Positions 9,604 to 17,764 of a stretch of DNA of 64,000 nucleotides are shown here, in pieces. The notes under the pieces are model-generated. The model ran no database searches and was not told where the DNA came from. It saw only the letters and a program-made list of their open reading frames with translations. This stretch comes from Haloarcula sebkhae. GTDB taxonomy: Archaea; Halobacteriota; Halobacteria; Halobacteriales; Haloarculaceae. The DNA lies in assembly GCF_014647415.1 (NCBI RefSeq), contig NZ_BMPD01000003.1, forward strand, positions 124,001 to 188,000, given 5' to 3'. The translations under genes and the position numbers were made by a program. The first letter of the stretch is position 1, and the number at the start of each line of letters is the position of its first letter.

Positions 9604-10650
9604 GTGCAGTCGTTCGTTGCCGCAGTGCTCGGCCACCCGGCGGTCGCTGTCCTCGGAGAGGTCGCTGTCCGGGTTCTCCGGATCACGTTCTTCCTCTCCT
9701 TTGGCGTATTTCTCGCGGAACTGGCGGTCGCGTTCGGACTGGTCGAGAAAATCGCCGTCGTCTCACGCTATCTCACATCGCCGGCGAACCTCCCGGACGA
9801 GGTCGGCACCGCTATACTGACGACGACAGCGTCGACGACCGCCGGCTACGGCATGCTCGCCGACTTCCGCGAGTCCGGTGTCCTGTCCGACCGCGCGACG
9901 ATAATCGCCGTCACGATCAACACGTTCTTCGGTTTCGCCCAGCACATCATCACGTTCTACGCGCCGATTCTCATCCCGATTCTGGGCTTTCGGGTCGGGG
10001 TGTTGTACGTCGCCACGCGAGGGCTCATCGCGCTGGCGATTACGCTGACCGGCATCGCCGCCGGTGCGGTGCTGCTGGACGCGTCCAACGTCGGCCGGTC
10101 GACCGCCGGTGCGGGCCCGACTCCGGACGGCGGGACGGCTGACGACGCGGCCGACGTGTTCGACGACCGTCCGGAGAACCGCCGGGCGGCCGTCAGGACA
10201 GCGTTCGACGCGACGGCCGAGAAAGTCCGCGACATCCTGCCGCGGCTAGCGGCGATCTACACCGTCGTCTCGCTACTGCTTGCCTACAGCGATGAACTGC
10301 TGGCACTCATCGGTAGCGACGGGGCGTCCGTGACGACTGCCGCCGACGGGTTCGCCGGACTGCTCGGCCTGCCCGGCGCGGCCATCCCCGTCATCGCCGC
10401 CTACGCCCTCGATACGACCTCGGGGGCGACGGTCATCGCGCCGCTCATCCGGAACGGGACCTTCTCCGCCCGGACCGCCGTGGCGACGATGCTCGTCGGC
10501 GGGATCATCTCGTTTGCCGTTTCGACGTTCAAGCGCTCGATCCCGTTCCAGTACGGCATCTGGGGCCGGGAGTTCGGCTCGAAAGTCATCGTCGTCAACA
10601 CGGGCCTGAAAATCGTCTGGATCGCGCTGGCGCTGGTCGTCCTACTGTAG
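9604..10650 (+). CDS. Nucleoside-recognition (Gate) domain membrane protein
   Basis: A polytopic protein of about 348 residues with two Gate/nucleoside-recognition type halves: TTTASTTAGYGMLADFRES in the first, and LDTTSGATVIAPLIRNGTFS in the second. A charged cytoplasmic linker separates them. The frame is open from a GTG at 9478 overlapping the previous stop, but codons 1-42 read as Arg/Pro/Cys-rich and not protein-like, so a GTG at 9604 is preferred. Domain relatives occur in FeoB, SpmA/B and nucleoside transporters. Clustering with the MgtE pair hints at ion or nucleotide transport. The substrate is unknown. Confidence 0.78.
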   Translation: MQSFVAAVLGHPAVAVLGEVAVRVLRITFFLSFGVFLAELAVAFGLVEKIAVVSRYLTSPANLPDEVGTAILTTTASTTAGYGMLADFRESGVLSDRATIIAVTINTFFGFAQHIITFYAPILIPILGFRVGVLYVATRGLIALAITLTGIAAGAVLLDASNVGRSTAGAGPTPDGGTADDAADVFDDRPENRRAAVRTAFDATAEKVRDILPRLAAIYTVVSLLLAYSDELLALIGSDGASVTTAADGFAGLLGLPGAAIPVIAAYALDTTSGATVIAPLIRNGTFSARTAVATMLVGGIISFAVSTFKRSIPFQYGIWGREFGSKVIVVNTGLKIVWIALALVVLL

Positions 10651-10669
10651 TGAAGTCGGTGGCCCGGCG

Positions 10670-11413
10670 TCAGTCAAACGTATAAGCCATCATCACTTCG
10701 TCGACCTGCTCGCCGTCGACGGTGTAGTGGTTCCGGCGGATTCCTTCGGTGTGCCAGCCGTGGTTTTCGAGGAATACCATCGCGTTCTCCGTGATCGCCG
10801 GCACGCTGTTGTACAGCTTCCGGTAGCCGTTGGCCTTCGCCCAGTCCAGCCCACGTTCGATAAGCTGGCTCCCGATGCCCTGCCCACGCTGCTCCTCCCT
10901 GACGCCGACGGTGAGTTGAGCCGTCTCGCGGAGCTTGTCCAGTTGCGGGATGTCGAGGTGGCACCAGCCGATGACCTCCCCATCGACCGTGGCGACGAAG
11001 AACACTCTCGATTCGACCGTGTTGTGCCGCGTGACGGCGTCCTCGTACAGCAACTGCTCGGCGACGCTCTCGGCGACGACGTACGTGCCGTCGCTTGAGA
11101 CGTTCCGAATGGTCTGGACGAGTCCTTCGAAGTCGTCGTTGTGGGCCGGCCGAATCGTGTATGTCAGCCCGTTTGTGGTGTGTTGCTCGACTGAGCCGAC
11201 ATCGAGCGCCAGCGTCAGGGTTCCGCCGTCGTCCTCGATGTACCCCTTCGACAGGAGATGTGTTAGGGCCTTCTCGAATGCTTCGGGAGAGAGGTCCACC
11301 ATCTCACGGACCCTGTGCCGTGCCGCCGTCCCGTGTCGTTCGACGTACTGGTACACCTCCATCGCCGCGCTCGTTTCGAATGTCGGCCGTTCGACAGCGT
11401 CCATATCGGACAT
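10670..11413 (-). CDS. GNAT-family N-acetyltransferase with N-terminal winged-helix-like domain
   Basis: A 247-residue protein. Residues 1-75 look like a DNA-binding or winged-helix segment (AMEVYQYVERHGTAARHRVREMV, ALTHLLSKGYIEDD). Residues about 85-245 are a GNAT domain with the acetyl-CoA loop VREEQRGQGIGSQLIERGL and the late strand AMVFLENHGW. The substrate is unknown; relatives acetylate small molecules or protein N-termini. The HTH-enzyme combination could be an autoregulated acetyltransferase. It converges on the Gate-domain gene. Confidence 0.82.
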   Translation of the reverse strand: MSDMDAVERPTFETSAAMEVYQYVERHGTAARHRVREMVDLSPEAFEKALTHLLSKGYIEDDGGTLTLALDVGSVEQHTTNGLTYTIRPAHNDDFEGLVQTIRNVSSDGTYVVAESVAEQLLYEDAVTRHNTVESRVFFVATVDGEVIGWCHLDIPQLDKLRETAQLTVGVREEQRGQGIGSQLIERGLDWAKANGYRKLYNSVPAITENAMVFLENHGWHTEGIRRNHYTVDGEQVDEVMMAYTFD

Positions 11414-11527
11414 ATATACTAGCAGATTATTAACAATTGTTGTTTGGTAACATAAAACATGAAACGCGGTGGGAGTTCTGTGCGAGCAGTCCCTGCCGAA
11501 CGTGACGAGATGGGCTTGACTGGCAGG

Positions 11528-12421
11528 TCAGGCCGTATCCGGAATTGGGTCCGAAATGACGACGGCGTCACCTTCGATGACGCAGTTCCCCTCGGAGTCG
11601 TCGACGGCCGTAGCCAGCCGGAACCGGTTGTCCTGAATACGCTCGACGACCTCACAGCGGGCCGTGACCTCCTCGCCGATATCGACGGGTCCCTGATAGC
11701 TCAGTTCCTGCGAGAGGTAGATCGTCAGCCCGGGGAGTCGCGCCAGGGCCGCACTGATGATACCCGAAACAAGTGTCCCGTGGACGATTCGGCGACCGAA
11801 CCGCGTCCCGTCCGCGAACGCCGCGTCGAGGTGGAGTCTGTTCGTGTCGCCGCTGGCCTCGGCGAAAGCCTTCACGTCGGCCTGCGATATCGTCTTGCTG
11901 AACTGGACGTGGTCTCCGACATCGATCCCGTCGGCGGTCCCGTAGCTCTCGAAGGTCCAGTCCTCGTTCTCGTACAGCGTGTCGGGCCGGGTGAACTGCT
12001 TCCGCTGGGACTGGTCATCGAACGCTCTCCTTGCCCGTGAGAGGTGTGGGATGTAGTCCGAGAGGTCGGTCGTCGTGACGATACCGACGAGAGATCCGTC
12101 CTCGACGACGGGCAGTTTCTTGATGTTGTTCGTCCGCAACCGATCCACGGCTGTTTCGATGTCCACGTCGGGCGTGACCGTCACCAGCGTCTCGGCCATT
12201 ACATCGCCGACCGACAGCGCTCTGGTATCCCCCTCGGCTGCGGTGACGGCGACGATATCGCCTTCCGTGATGATGCCGACGCAGCTGCCGTCGTCCTCGA
12301 CGACGAGTGAGCCGATGTCTTCGTCGCGGAGACGCTGAGCCGCCTCGATGACCGGAGCATCGGGACTGATTGTTTTGACCGGCGTCCGCATGATATCTCT
12401 AACTGGTAGCGGGACGAGCAT
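11528..12421 (-). CDS. CBS-pair plus MaoC-like hot-dog dehydratase fusion
   Basis: A 297-residue protein. Residues 1-130 hold two CBS repeats (VRDIMRTPVKTISPDAPVIEA and VGDVMAETLVTVTPDVDIETA), a ligand-sensing module that usually binds adenosine nucleotides. Residues about 160-290 are a MaoC/R-hydratase hot-dog domain with the catalytic pattern SGDTNRLHLD (Asp and His retained) and GRRIVHGTL. It should hydrate or dehydrate an enoyl-CoA-type thioester under nucleotide control. The ATG at 12421 begins the first CBS motif; longer in-frame extensions are not protein-like. It is divergent from the nuclease gene with an 87-bp spacer. Confidence 0.88.
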   Translation of the reverse strand: MLVPLPVRDIMRTPVKTISPDAPVIEAAQRLRDEDIGSLVVEDDGSCVGIITEGDIVAVTAAEGDTRALSVGDVMAETLVTVTPDVDIETAVDRLRTNNIKKLPVVEDGSLVGIVTTTDLSDYIPHLSRARRAFDDQSQRKQFTRPDTLYENEDWTFESYGTADGIDVGDHVQFSKTISQADVKAFAEASGDTNRLHLDAAFADGTRFGRRIVHGTLVSGIISAALARLPGLTIYLSQELSYQGPVDIGEEVTARCEVVERIQDNRFRLATAVDDSEGNCVIEGDAVVISDPIPDTA

Positions 12422-12508
12422 CGTACCGGAATCCAGACATGGCAGACGTATAACAGTCCGCCCGGCGACACCGGCATCCTTGTATCGCCGGCCATCGATA
12501 TTTCGACA

Positions 12509-13465
12509 ATGTATCGGCTCGCGTTCGGCCTTGTTGTCGTCCTTGTGGTTGCTGCCGGCTGCAGTGGCTTCACCGCGGGACCATCCGGGTCGGCAGGGAC
12601 CGCCGTCGACGGCCAGCCGGCAGTCGACGTTCCGGCGTCCGCTGTCACGGTGACCGTTACAGCCGTCGTCGACGGCGACACGATACAGGTCGCCTACGAG
12701 AACGGGACCGGCGACACGGTCCGGCTCGTCGGGGTCGATACCCCCGAAGTCCACACCGAGAACAAGCCCGCGGAGTTCGAGGGTGTTCCCGAAACCAACG
12801 CCGGAGCGTCTTGTCTCCGCGGGGCCGGCACGAACGCGTCGTCGCTCGTCAAGCAGCGGCTCCTCGGCAAGACCGTCGGGCTTGCCTTCGATCCGAATCT
12901 GAACCGGCGCGGCTACTACGACCGACTACTGGCCTACGTTGTTCACGACGAAGCGCTGTTCAATTACCGACTCGTCGAGGCTGGCCACGCGCGCGTCTAC
13001 GACAGCGAATTTACGCGAGCCAACCGATTCTACGCGGCCGAGGACGCTGCCCGCTCCGACCGGCGCGGACTCTGGCGCTGTACGGATTCGGACGCAATGA
13101 CCCGCACGGCTATCGCCGACGGCGGGTCCGAGAGCGCCAGCGTCGTCGAAATTGCGAACATCCACGCCGATGCGACGGGCAACGACAACGAGAACCTGAA
13201 CGACGAGTACGTTACGCTCGTGAACACCGGCGATGAGCCGGTCGACCTCTCCGGGTGGGCGGTCAGCGACGAGGTGGACCACCAGTACACGTTCGCGAAC
13301 CTGACTCTCGACCCGAACGCGTCGGTAACTCTCTACACTGGTAGCGGTACTGACACTGACACGGAACGGTACTGGGGCCGGGACGGAGCGGTCTGGAACA
13401 ACGACGGCGACACCGTCACGGTCCGCAACGCCAGCGGTGCGACGGTCCTGCGACAGTCGTACTGA
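12509..13465 (+). CDS. Secreted lipoprotein nuclease: thermonuclease (SNase) domain plus lamin-tail domain
   Basis: A 318-residue exported lipoprotein with lipobox AAGC (Cys18). Residues about 45-185 are a staphylococcal-nuclease domain: VVDGDTIQV, the RLVGVDTPE active-site strand with Arg, Asp and Glu, and a later catalytic Arg in LNRRGYYDRLLAYV. Residues about 205-318 are a lamin-tail (LTD) domain (VVEIANIHADA, DEYVTLVNTGDEPVDLSGW). The role is probably extracellular nucleic-acid hydrolysis for nutrient (phosphate) recovery, with LTD mediating attachment. All key nuclease residues appear present. Confidence 0.9.
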   Translation: MYRLAFGLVVVLVVAAGCSGFTAGPSGSAGTAVDGQPAVDVPASAVTVTVTAVVDGDTIQVAYENGTGDTVRLVGVDTPEVHTENKPAEFEGVPETNAGASCLRGAGTNASSLVKQRLLGKTVGLAFDPNLNRRGYYDRLLAYVVHDEALFNYRLVEAGHARVYDSEFTRANRFYAAEDAARSDRRGLWRCTDSDAMTRTAIADGGSESASVVEIANIHADATGNDNENLNDEYVTLVNTGDEPVDLSGWAVSDEVDHQYTFANLTLDPNASVTLYTGSGTDTDTERYWGRDGAVWNNDGDTVTVRNASGATVLRQSY

Positions 13466-13516
13466 CGCCGCTGCGCTGTCACGATAGTATAAGCCGCTCC
13501 GGTGCTAACCACTGTC

Positions 13517-14572
13517 ATGGACACCCGCCGGCTGACGCCGACATCACGGGCGGTGGACTGGGGGCTGTTCGCGGCGGTGGCGACGCTGCTTACCACCGGT
13601 ATCGCCACCATCTTTGCAGGCATCCCCAGCAGTGCGTGGATTATCGACGTTCATGCCCTCTCCGGTGTGGTGCTGACGCTCCTGCTGCCGGTGAAGCTTC
13701 GCCGTGTCGCCCACCGCCTCACTCTGTCGCGGCTCACCGGGGTCCGCGTTCTCTCGGTCGTTTTGGCCACGGTCGCCCTGGGCGCGCTCGGTACTGGCGT
13801 CTGGTGGATATTCGGCGGCACACTCAACCTCGGTCCGTGGGGGCTGTTTCACCTGCACGTCGCGCTCGGACTGCTGATCCCGCCGCTGTTGCTGGTGCAT
13901 CTCCGCGCCCGGTTTTACTCCCCGGTACAGGCCACCCGCGGCGGCCGCCGGGATGTCCTCCGGTACGCTGGACTGGTGACCGCGGGGGCGCTCCTCTGGC
14001 GAGTCCAGGGGCCAGTCAACGACGCCCTCGACACGGCTGGCGTGGACCGAAGGTACACCGGCTCGCGAGAGCAGGGAACCGACGACGGCAACCGGTTCCC
14101 TGTCACTAGCTGGGTCGCCGACGATCCGGACCCGATCGACGCGGCCGACTGGTCGCTGTCTGTCGCCGGTCGAGTTGCCAGCGCGGCTAGCTATGCCGCT
14201 GGCGACCTCTCGCCGGATGCGACTGAATCGGTGATCCTCGACTGCACGAGCGGCTGGTACTCCGGTCACGAGTGGCAGGGCGTTCGCGTCGGCGATCTGC
14301 TCGACGCCGCCGACCCCGACGACGCGGCGGCGTGGGTCCAGTTCCGGTCAGTGACCGGCTACCGGTGGAGCCTCCCGCTGTCGGAGGCTCGCGATGCTAT
14401 GCTGGCCACCCATGTCGACGGCGAGCGCCTGGCCCACGGTCACGGCTACCCGCTCCGCCTCGTCGCACCGGACCGCCGGGGCTTCCAGTGGGTGAAGTGG
14501 GTCGAGTCGGTGCAGGTCAGCAAGCGCCGCGAACTCGGTGAATGGCTTGCGATATTCGTGAGCGGGCTTTGA
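13517..14572 (+). CDS. Membrane cytochrome-b-like domain fused to a molybdopterin (sulfite oxidase-fold) domain
   Basis: A 351-residue protein. Residues 14-128 hold four membrane helices with His46, His112, His114 and His128 positioned as possible heme b ligands. A twin-arginine GRRDVLRYAG (142-151) precedes a short hydrophobic segment, which looks like an internal Tat-type anchor. Residues about 195-345 are a sulfite oxidase/YedY-fold molybdopterin domain with the Mo-ligand Cys243 in LDCTSGWYSGHEW. The layout resembles MsrP and MsrQ joined in one chain. The ATG at 13517 is chosen over a start at 13502. The substrate is unknown. Confidence 0.82.
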   Translation: MDTRRLTPTSRAVDWGLFAAVATLLTTGIATIFAGIPSSAWIIDVHALSGVVLTLLLPVKLRRVAHRLTLSRLTGVRVLSVVLATVALGALGTGVWWIFGGTLNLGPWGLFHLHVALGLLIPPLLLVHLRARFYSPVQATRGGRRDVLRYAGLVTAGALLWRVQGPVNDALDTAGVDRRYTGSREQGTDDGNRFPVTSWVADDPDPIDAADWSLSVAGRVASAASYAAGDLSPDATESVILDCTSGWYSGHEWQGVRVGDLLDAADPDDAAAWVQFRSVTGYRWSLPLSEARDAMLATHVDGERLAHGHGYPLRLVAPDRRGFQWVKWVESVQVSKRRELGEWLAIFVSGL

Positions 14573-14789
14573 TCCGGTCTACGTACTCTGAGGCAGCGCG
14601 GTCGCTGTTCTTCCGGGGCAGTCCCGCGTGGAAAGAGGCGATTACCTGCGGTATATGCCAACTTCGGACGGGACACACCGAGTATTGTCTCTCTACGTTG
14701 GCTCAGGGCTCAGTACAGTACTACAGGCCCAGCGGTCGAAAGAGTAGCTTACCGCTGTAGTTATCATTGAAGCTACCACTAACGAAGTA

Positions 14790-15155
14790 ATGTGGAACGG
14801 TAGCGGGGGTATGAACTGGCGGCAGCACGCCCGAATCGCCGGTCCGTCGAACACTGCCGTCGCCTTGTGGGCGGTTGCCGTCGCTTTCTTCGGCGTCGGC
14901 GACCTCGTCACAACGCTCGTCGGCTACAGCATTACCGGCGTGACAGAACTCAGCCCGGTCGTCAAACTACTGTTGGAACGGCACGCGCTGTTGGTGCTGA
15001 CTGGGCTGAAAGCCGTCGTGTTCGCTGGCTTTTTTGCCATCTGGAAGTACGTCTCCTGGCCGTACTCCATCGGTGTCCCGCTTGGGCTGGCGCTACTGGG
15101 CGTCGCGGTGACGGCGTGGAACACCGGCATCATCCTCACGGCTGTACTGGCCTGA
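14790..15155 (+). CDS. Small haloarchaeal membrane protein of unknown function
   Basis: A protein of 121 residues (114 from an internal ATG at 14811) with three to four hydrophobic segments. FGVGDLVTTLVGYSITGVTELSP places an acidic residue near the membrane after the first helix, a feature shared with DUF5658-like small membrane proteins. No catalytic motif is visible. The 217 bp upstream hold nothing I can name beyond a likely promoter. Confidence 0.68.
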   Translation: MWNGSGGMNWRQHARIAGPSNTAVALWAVAVAFFGVGDLVTTLVGYSITGVTELSPVVKLLLERHALLVLTGLKAVVFAGFFAIWKYVSWPYSIGVPLGLALLGVAVTAWNTGIILTAVLA

Positions 15156-15212
15156 GCGCGGCGGTCGGCCGCTTCCAGTCCCCATGGTGTTCTGTGCCAG
15201 CAGTTACGCACG

Positions 15213-15836
15213 CTACACCAGCGCGTCGATAGAATCCCAGAGATCTGGCCCGCCGTCGTCGCCCGATTCGTAGTGAATCGGCACGAAGCCCGCGTTGCGG
15301 GCCCCTTCCACGTCGGTTTCGTACTCGTTGCCGACCATCACGTACTCGTCGGCCGGAAGCTCCTCTCGGACCCGGTCGAACGGAGCGCTGTCGGGCTTGT
15401 GTGCGCCGACCTCGTAGGAGGCGACAAAGAGGTCGAACAGGTCGGTCAGCCCGTGGTGGTCGAGCTTGGCGACCTGCCGCTCCCGGACGCCGTTGGTGAC
15501 AATCGCGAGCTGGTTGTCGGTAGCGAGTGCGGTCAGGCTATCCCGGGCTGCGTCGGGGACGGTTGTCGACGCGAACTCGGTCTCCTTGAGCGTCTCGACC
15601 AGCGCATCGAGGTCCGTGTCGGCTCCGGCCGCCTCTACGACGGCAGCCATCGACTGGCGGTACGGCTCCGGCTCAAGTGCCTCGAAGGCCGTGTAGAACG
15701 CCTCCTTGCTAACGGCCCGGACCTCGTCCGTGTACTCGATACCGTGGGCCTCGACCGTCCGACGGATGATGTTCTTGTACGGCTCCGGATAGTGGACGAC
15801 GGTATCGTCGAGGTCGAAGCAGATGGTCGTCGTCAT
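15213..15836 (-). CDS. HAD-superfamily hydrolase
   Basis: A 207-residue Rossmann-type HAD phosphatase with nucleophile motif FDLDDTVV (motif I), IVTNGVRERQ (motif II), HKPDSAPF (motif III Lys) and VMVGNEYETDVEGARNAG (motif IV). An inserted helical cap lies between motifs I and II. The substrate is unknown; phosphoglycolate-type and 2-haloacid-type members look alike. Its start overlaps the stop of the RNA-binding gene by 4 nt, so it ends the minus-strand operon. Confidence 0.87.
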   Translation of the reverse strand: MTTTICFDLDDTVVHYPEPYKNIIRRTVEAHGIEYTDEVRAVSKEAFYTAFEALEPEPYRQSMAAVVEAAGADTDLDALVETLKETEFASTTVPDAARDSLTALATDNQLAIVTNGVRERQVAKLDHHGLTDLFDLFVASYEVGAHKPDSAPFDRVREELPADEYVMVGNEYETDVEGARNAGFVPIHYESGDDGGPDLWDSIDALV

Positions 15837-16255
15837 GTGTCCTCGTCGTAGACCGGCTGGCCGTCCTCAGTCGGCGGTGCGACGTAGTCGATGTACTCCT
15901 CGGCCGATGGTTCGGTGACGGTCACGTTCACGTGGATGTCGCCCAGTTCCGAGGGGTCACCGACTGCGAAGTTGATCCGCCCCTCGAACGCCGCTTGCTT
16001 CTTCACGTCGAACGCGAAGGTATCGCCCTCCAGATTGTCGAAGAAGACCGACCGGGCTGTGTCCAGGATCTCCCGCCGGTGGAGTAGCTCGGAGAACCCG
16101 TCCATCGTGTGTACCTCCGCAACGAGTGCGCCCTGCTGGTGGGTCGGGTCGGCCTCCGGGAAGAGGTTCTGGATGGCGTCGGCGACTCTGTCGGTTACTT
16201 CGGTGTCGTTGACGGGGGCCTCGATTCGGACGTCGACGGAGTAGACGGCGCTCAT
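15833..16255 (-). CDS. Archaeal RNA-binding protein, UPF0201-like
   Basis: A 140-residue acidic protein beginning SAVYSVDVRIEAPVNDTEV with a two-lobed alpha/beta layout typical of the UPF0201 family (predicted RNA-binding, L5/S5-like fold). It sits between the kinase-like gene and the HAD gene, with 4-nt overlaps at both ends. This trio is a common archaeal neighbourhood (recalled, not searched). No catalytic residues are evident. Confidence 0.75.
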   Translation of the reverse strand: MSAVYSVDVRIEAPVNDTEVTDRVADAIQNLFPEADPTHQQGALVAEVHTMDGFSELLHRREILDTARSVFFDNLEGDTFAFDVKKQAAFEGRINFAVGDPSELGDIHVNVTVTEPSAEEYIDYVAPPTEDGQPVYDEDT

Positions 16256-16815
16256 TGGTCGAGTGCCTCCGGGCCATCTCGAATCAGTGTGCGGACGGTC
16301 CGCTGGAACGCGGCCAGCGTCTCCGTGTTCTCGATAGTCAGGTCGGCCATGTCCATGGCCTCGCCCATCCCGAATCCGAGTTCGCGAGCGTCGCGGTCCT
16401 CAAGCGATTCGCCACCGTCTTCGGCTGCGGTGTCCCGTCCGCGGATGTCAAGGCGGTCGGCCCGCAGCTCAAACGGAGCGTCTATCTCGACGAGCAGGAA
16501 CGTGTCGCCGAACGCCGACTCGAACGCCTCGACTTCTACATCCGACCGGATACCGTCGACAAGGACGGTGTCGTTCGATTCGAGTTCCGTCTCGATCATC
16601 GGTAGCGAGCGCTCGGCGATGGCGGCGGGACCGTTCTCTTCCCGGAGCGCCTTCGCGACCGTCCCGTGGTCCGACGCGGGGTCAAGCCCACGGTCACGGC
16701 ACTCCTCGCGGATGACGTCGCCCATCGTCACGACTGGCACATCCATCTCGGCGGCGACGTTCGCTGCCTCGCTTTTCCCGCTGCCCGGCAGCCCGACGAT
16801 ACCGATAACTGTCAT
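16252..16815 (-). CDS. P-loop nucleotide kinase-like protein (UPF0200/adenylate- or dephospho-CoA kinase-related)
   Basis: A 187-residue protein with Walker A GLPGSGKS at residues 7-14 directly after the first strand TVIGIV. It also has a later VLVDGIRSDVEVE strand like that of dephospho-CoA or (d)NMP kinases and an Arg-rich lid (RADRLDIRGR). The ATG at 16815 is preferred over one at 16842 because the family starts right before the P-loop strand. The physiological substrate is uncertain. Confidence 0.82.
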   Translation of the reverse strand: MTVIGIVGLPGSGKSEAANVAAEMDVPVVTMGDVIREECRDRGLDPASDHGTVAKALREENGPAAIAERSLPMIETELESNDTVLVDGIRSDVEVEAFESAFGDTFLLVEIDAPFELRADRLDIRGRDTAAEDGGESLEDRDARELGFGMGEAMDMADLTIENTETLAAFQRTVRTLIRDGPEALDQ

Positions 16816-16860
16816 TGCCGGGCGTAATCGAGCAGCGGGCAAAAGCCCTCCCGTTCGGCC

Positions 16861-17703
16861 TCACCGTTCGCGGACGACGACGAACTCCGCGAGGTCCCGC
16901 AGGTACTCCATCGACTGGGACTCCGGGGCGTCGATGGTCGATAGCGACTCCAAGGCGGCGTCGGATTCGGCCCGCGCCCGCTCGTTTGCCTCCTCTGTCG
17001 TCAGCTCAGTCACTTCCACCAGCGACGGTCGTTCCATCTCCGCGTCGGTCCCGGCCGGCTTGCCCAGCGTTTCGGCGTCGGCCGTCGCATCGAGCACATC
17101 GTCGCGCATCTGGAAGGCCACGCCGACCCGTTCGGCGTACTGGCCGACCGCCTCGACCGTGTACGGGTCCGAGTCGGCGGCAATCGCACCCAGCTCTGCC
17201 GCAGCCCGGAACAGCGCCCCGGTCTTCCGGCGGGCCAGTTTCATGTACTCCTCCTCGTTGGATGGCTCCGCGACCAGCTCCATCGCCTCGCCCTCGCCCA
17301 GTTCAACCATCGACTCGGAGACGGTCTGCATGGCGCGCTCGTCCGTCGAAAAGAGATTGAACGCTTCGCCGAGCAGGCCGTCGGAAGCGATGATTGCCGG
17401 GCCGTGGCCGAAGGCCTCCCAGGCGGCCGGGGACCCCCGCCGGAGTTCTGACTCGTCGATGATATCGTCGATGACTAGCGAAGCGTTGTGGACGAGTTCG
17501 ATGCCGACCGCGAAATCGACGGCATCGGCCGGCTCCCCGCCCAGCGCCTCACACACCAGCACTGTCACCGTCGGCCGCACCCGCTTCCCCCCGGAAAGCG
17601 CCACGTGACGCACTTCGTCTGCGAGTTCCTCCGGCTCCACGCTGTCGAGAACCGCCTCCAGACGCTCCTCGACCCGGTCGCGCCGGCGCTCGAGATACTC
17701 CAT
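16861..17703 (-). CDS. Polyprenyl (geranylgeranyl-type) diphosphate synthase
   Basis: A 280-residue trans-isoprenyl diphosphate synthase. It has GGKRVRP for IPP binding, a first Asp-rich motif DDIIDE near residue 79, a KTG motif (RRKTGALF) and a second Asp-rich motif DDVLD. It condenses IPP with allylic diphosphates. GGPP feeds archaeal ether lipids and carotenoids (and so retinal), but a shorter- or longer-chain product cannot be excluded. It lies 61 nt downstream of etfA and 45 nt upstream of the kinase-like gene, probably in one transcript. Confidence 0.85.
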   Translation of the reverse strand: MEYLERRRDRVEERLEAVLDSVEPEELADEVRHVALSGGKRVRPTVTVLVCEALGGEPADAVDFAVGIELVHNASLVIDDIIDESELRRGSPAAWEAFGHGPAIIASDGLLGEAFNLFSTDERAMQTVSESMVELGEGEAMELVAEPSNEEEYMKLARRKTGALFRAAAELGAIAADSDPYTVEAVGQYAERVGVAFQMRDDVLDATADAETLGKPAGTDAEMERPSLVEVTELTTEEANERARAESDAALESLSTIDAPESQSMEYLRDLAEFVVVRER

Positions 17704-17764
17704 TACCGCTCCCTTAGGACTACCATAAAAAGTACCTTGTCACCCGCGATTCAGTGTGTGGTGG

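Noticed and set aside
14542..14760. 72-residue frame after the molybdopterin gene
   Set aside because: Overlaps the preceding gene's end, has no recognisable motif and poor haloarchaeal composition.
16861..17703. Prenyl diphosphate synthase as part of a retinal-synthesis cluster
   Set aside because: GGPP is needed for all archaeal lipids. No phytoene synthase, lycopene cyclase or brp/blh gene is nearby, and it sits in an operon with etfBA.
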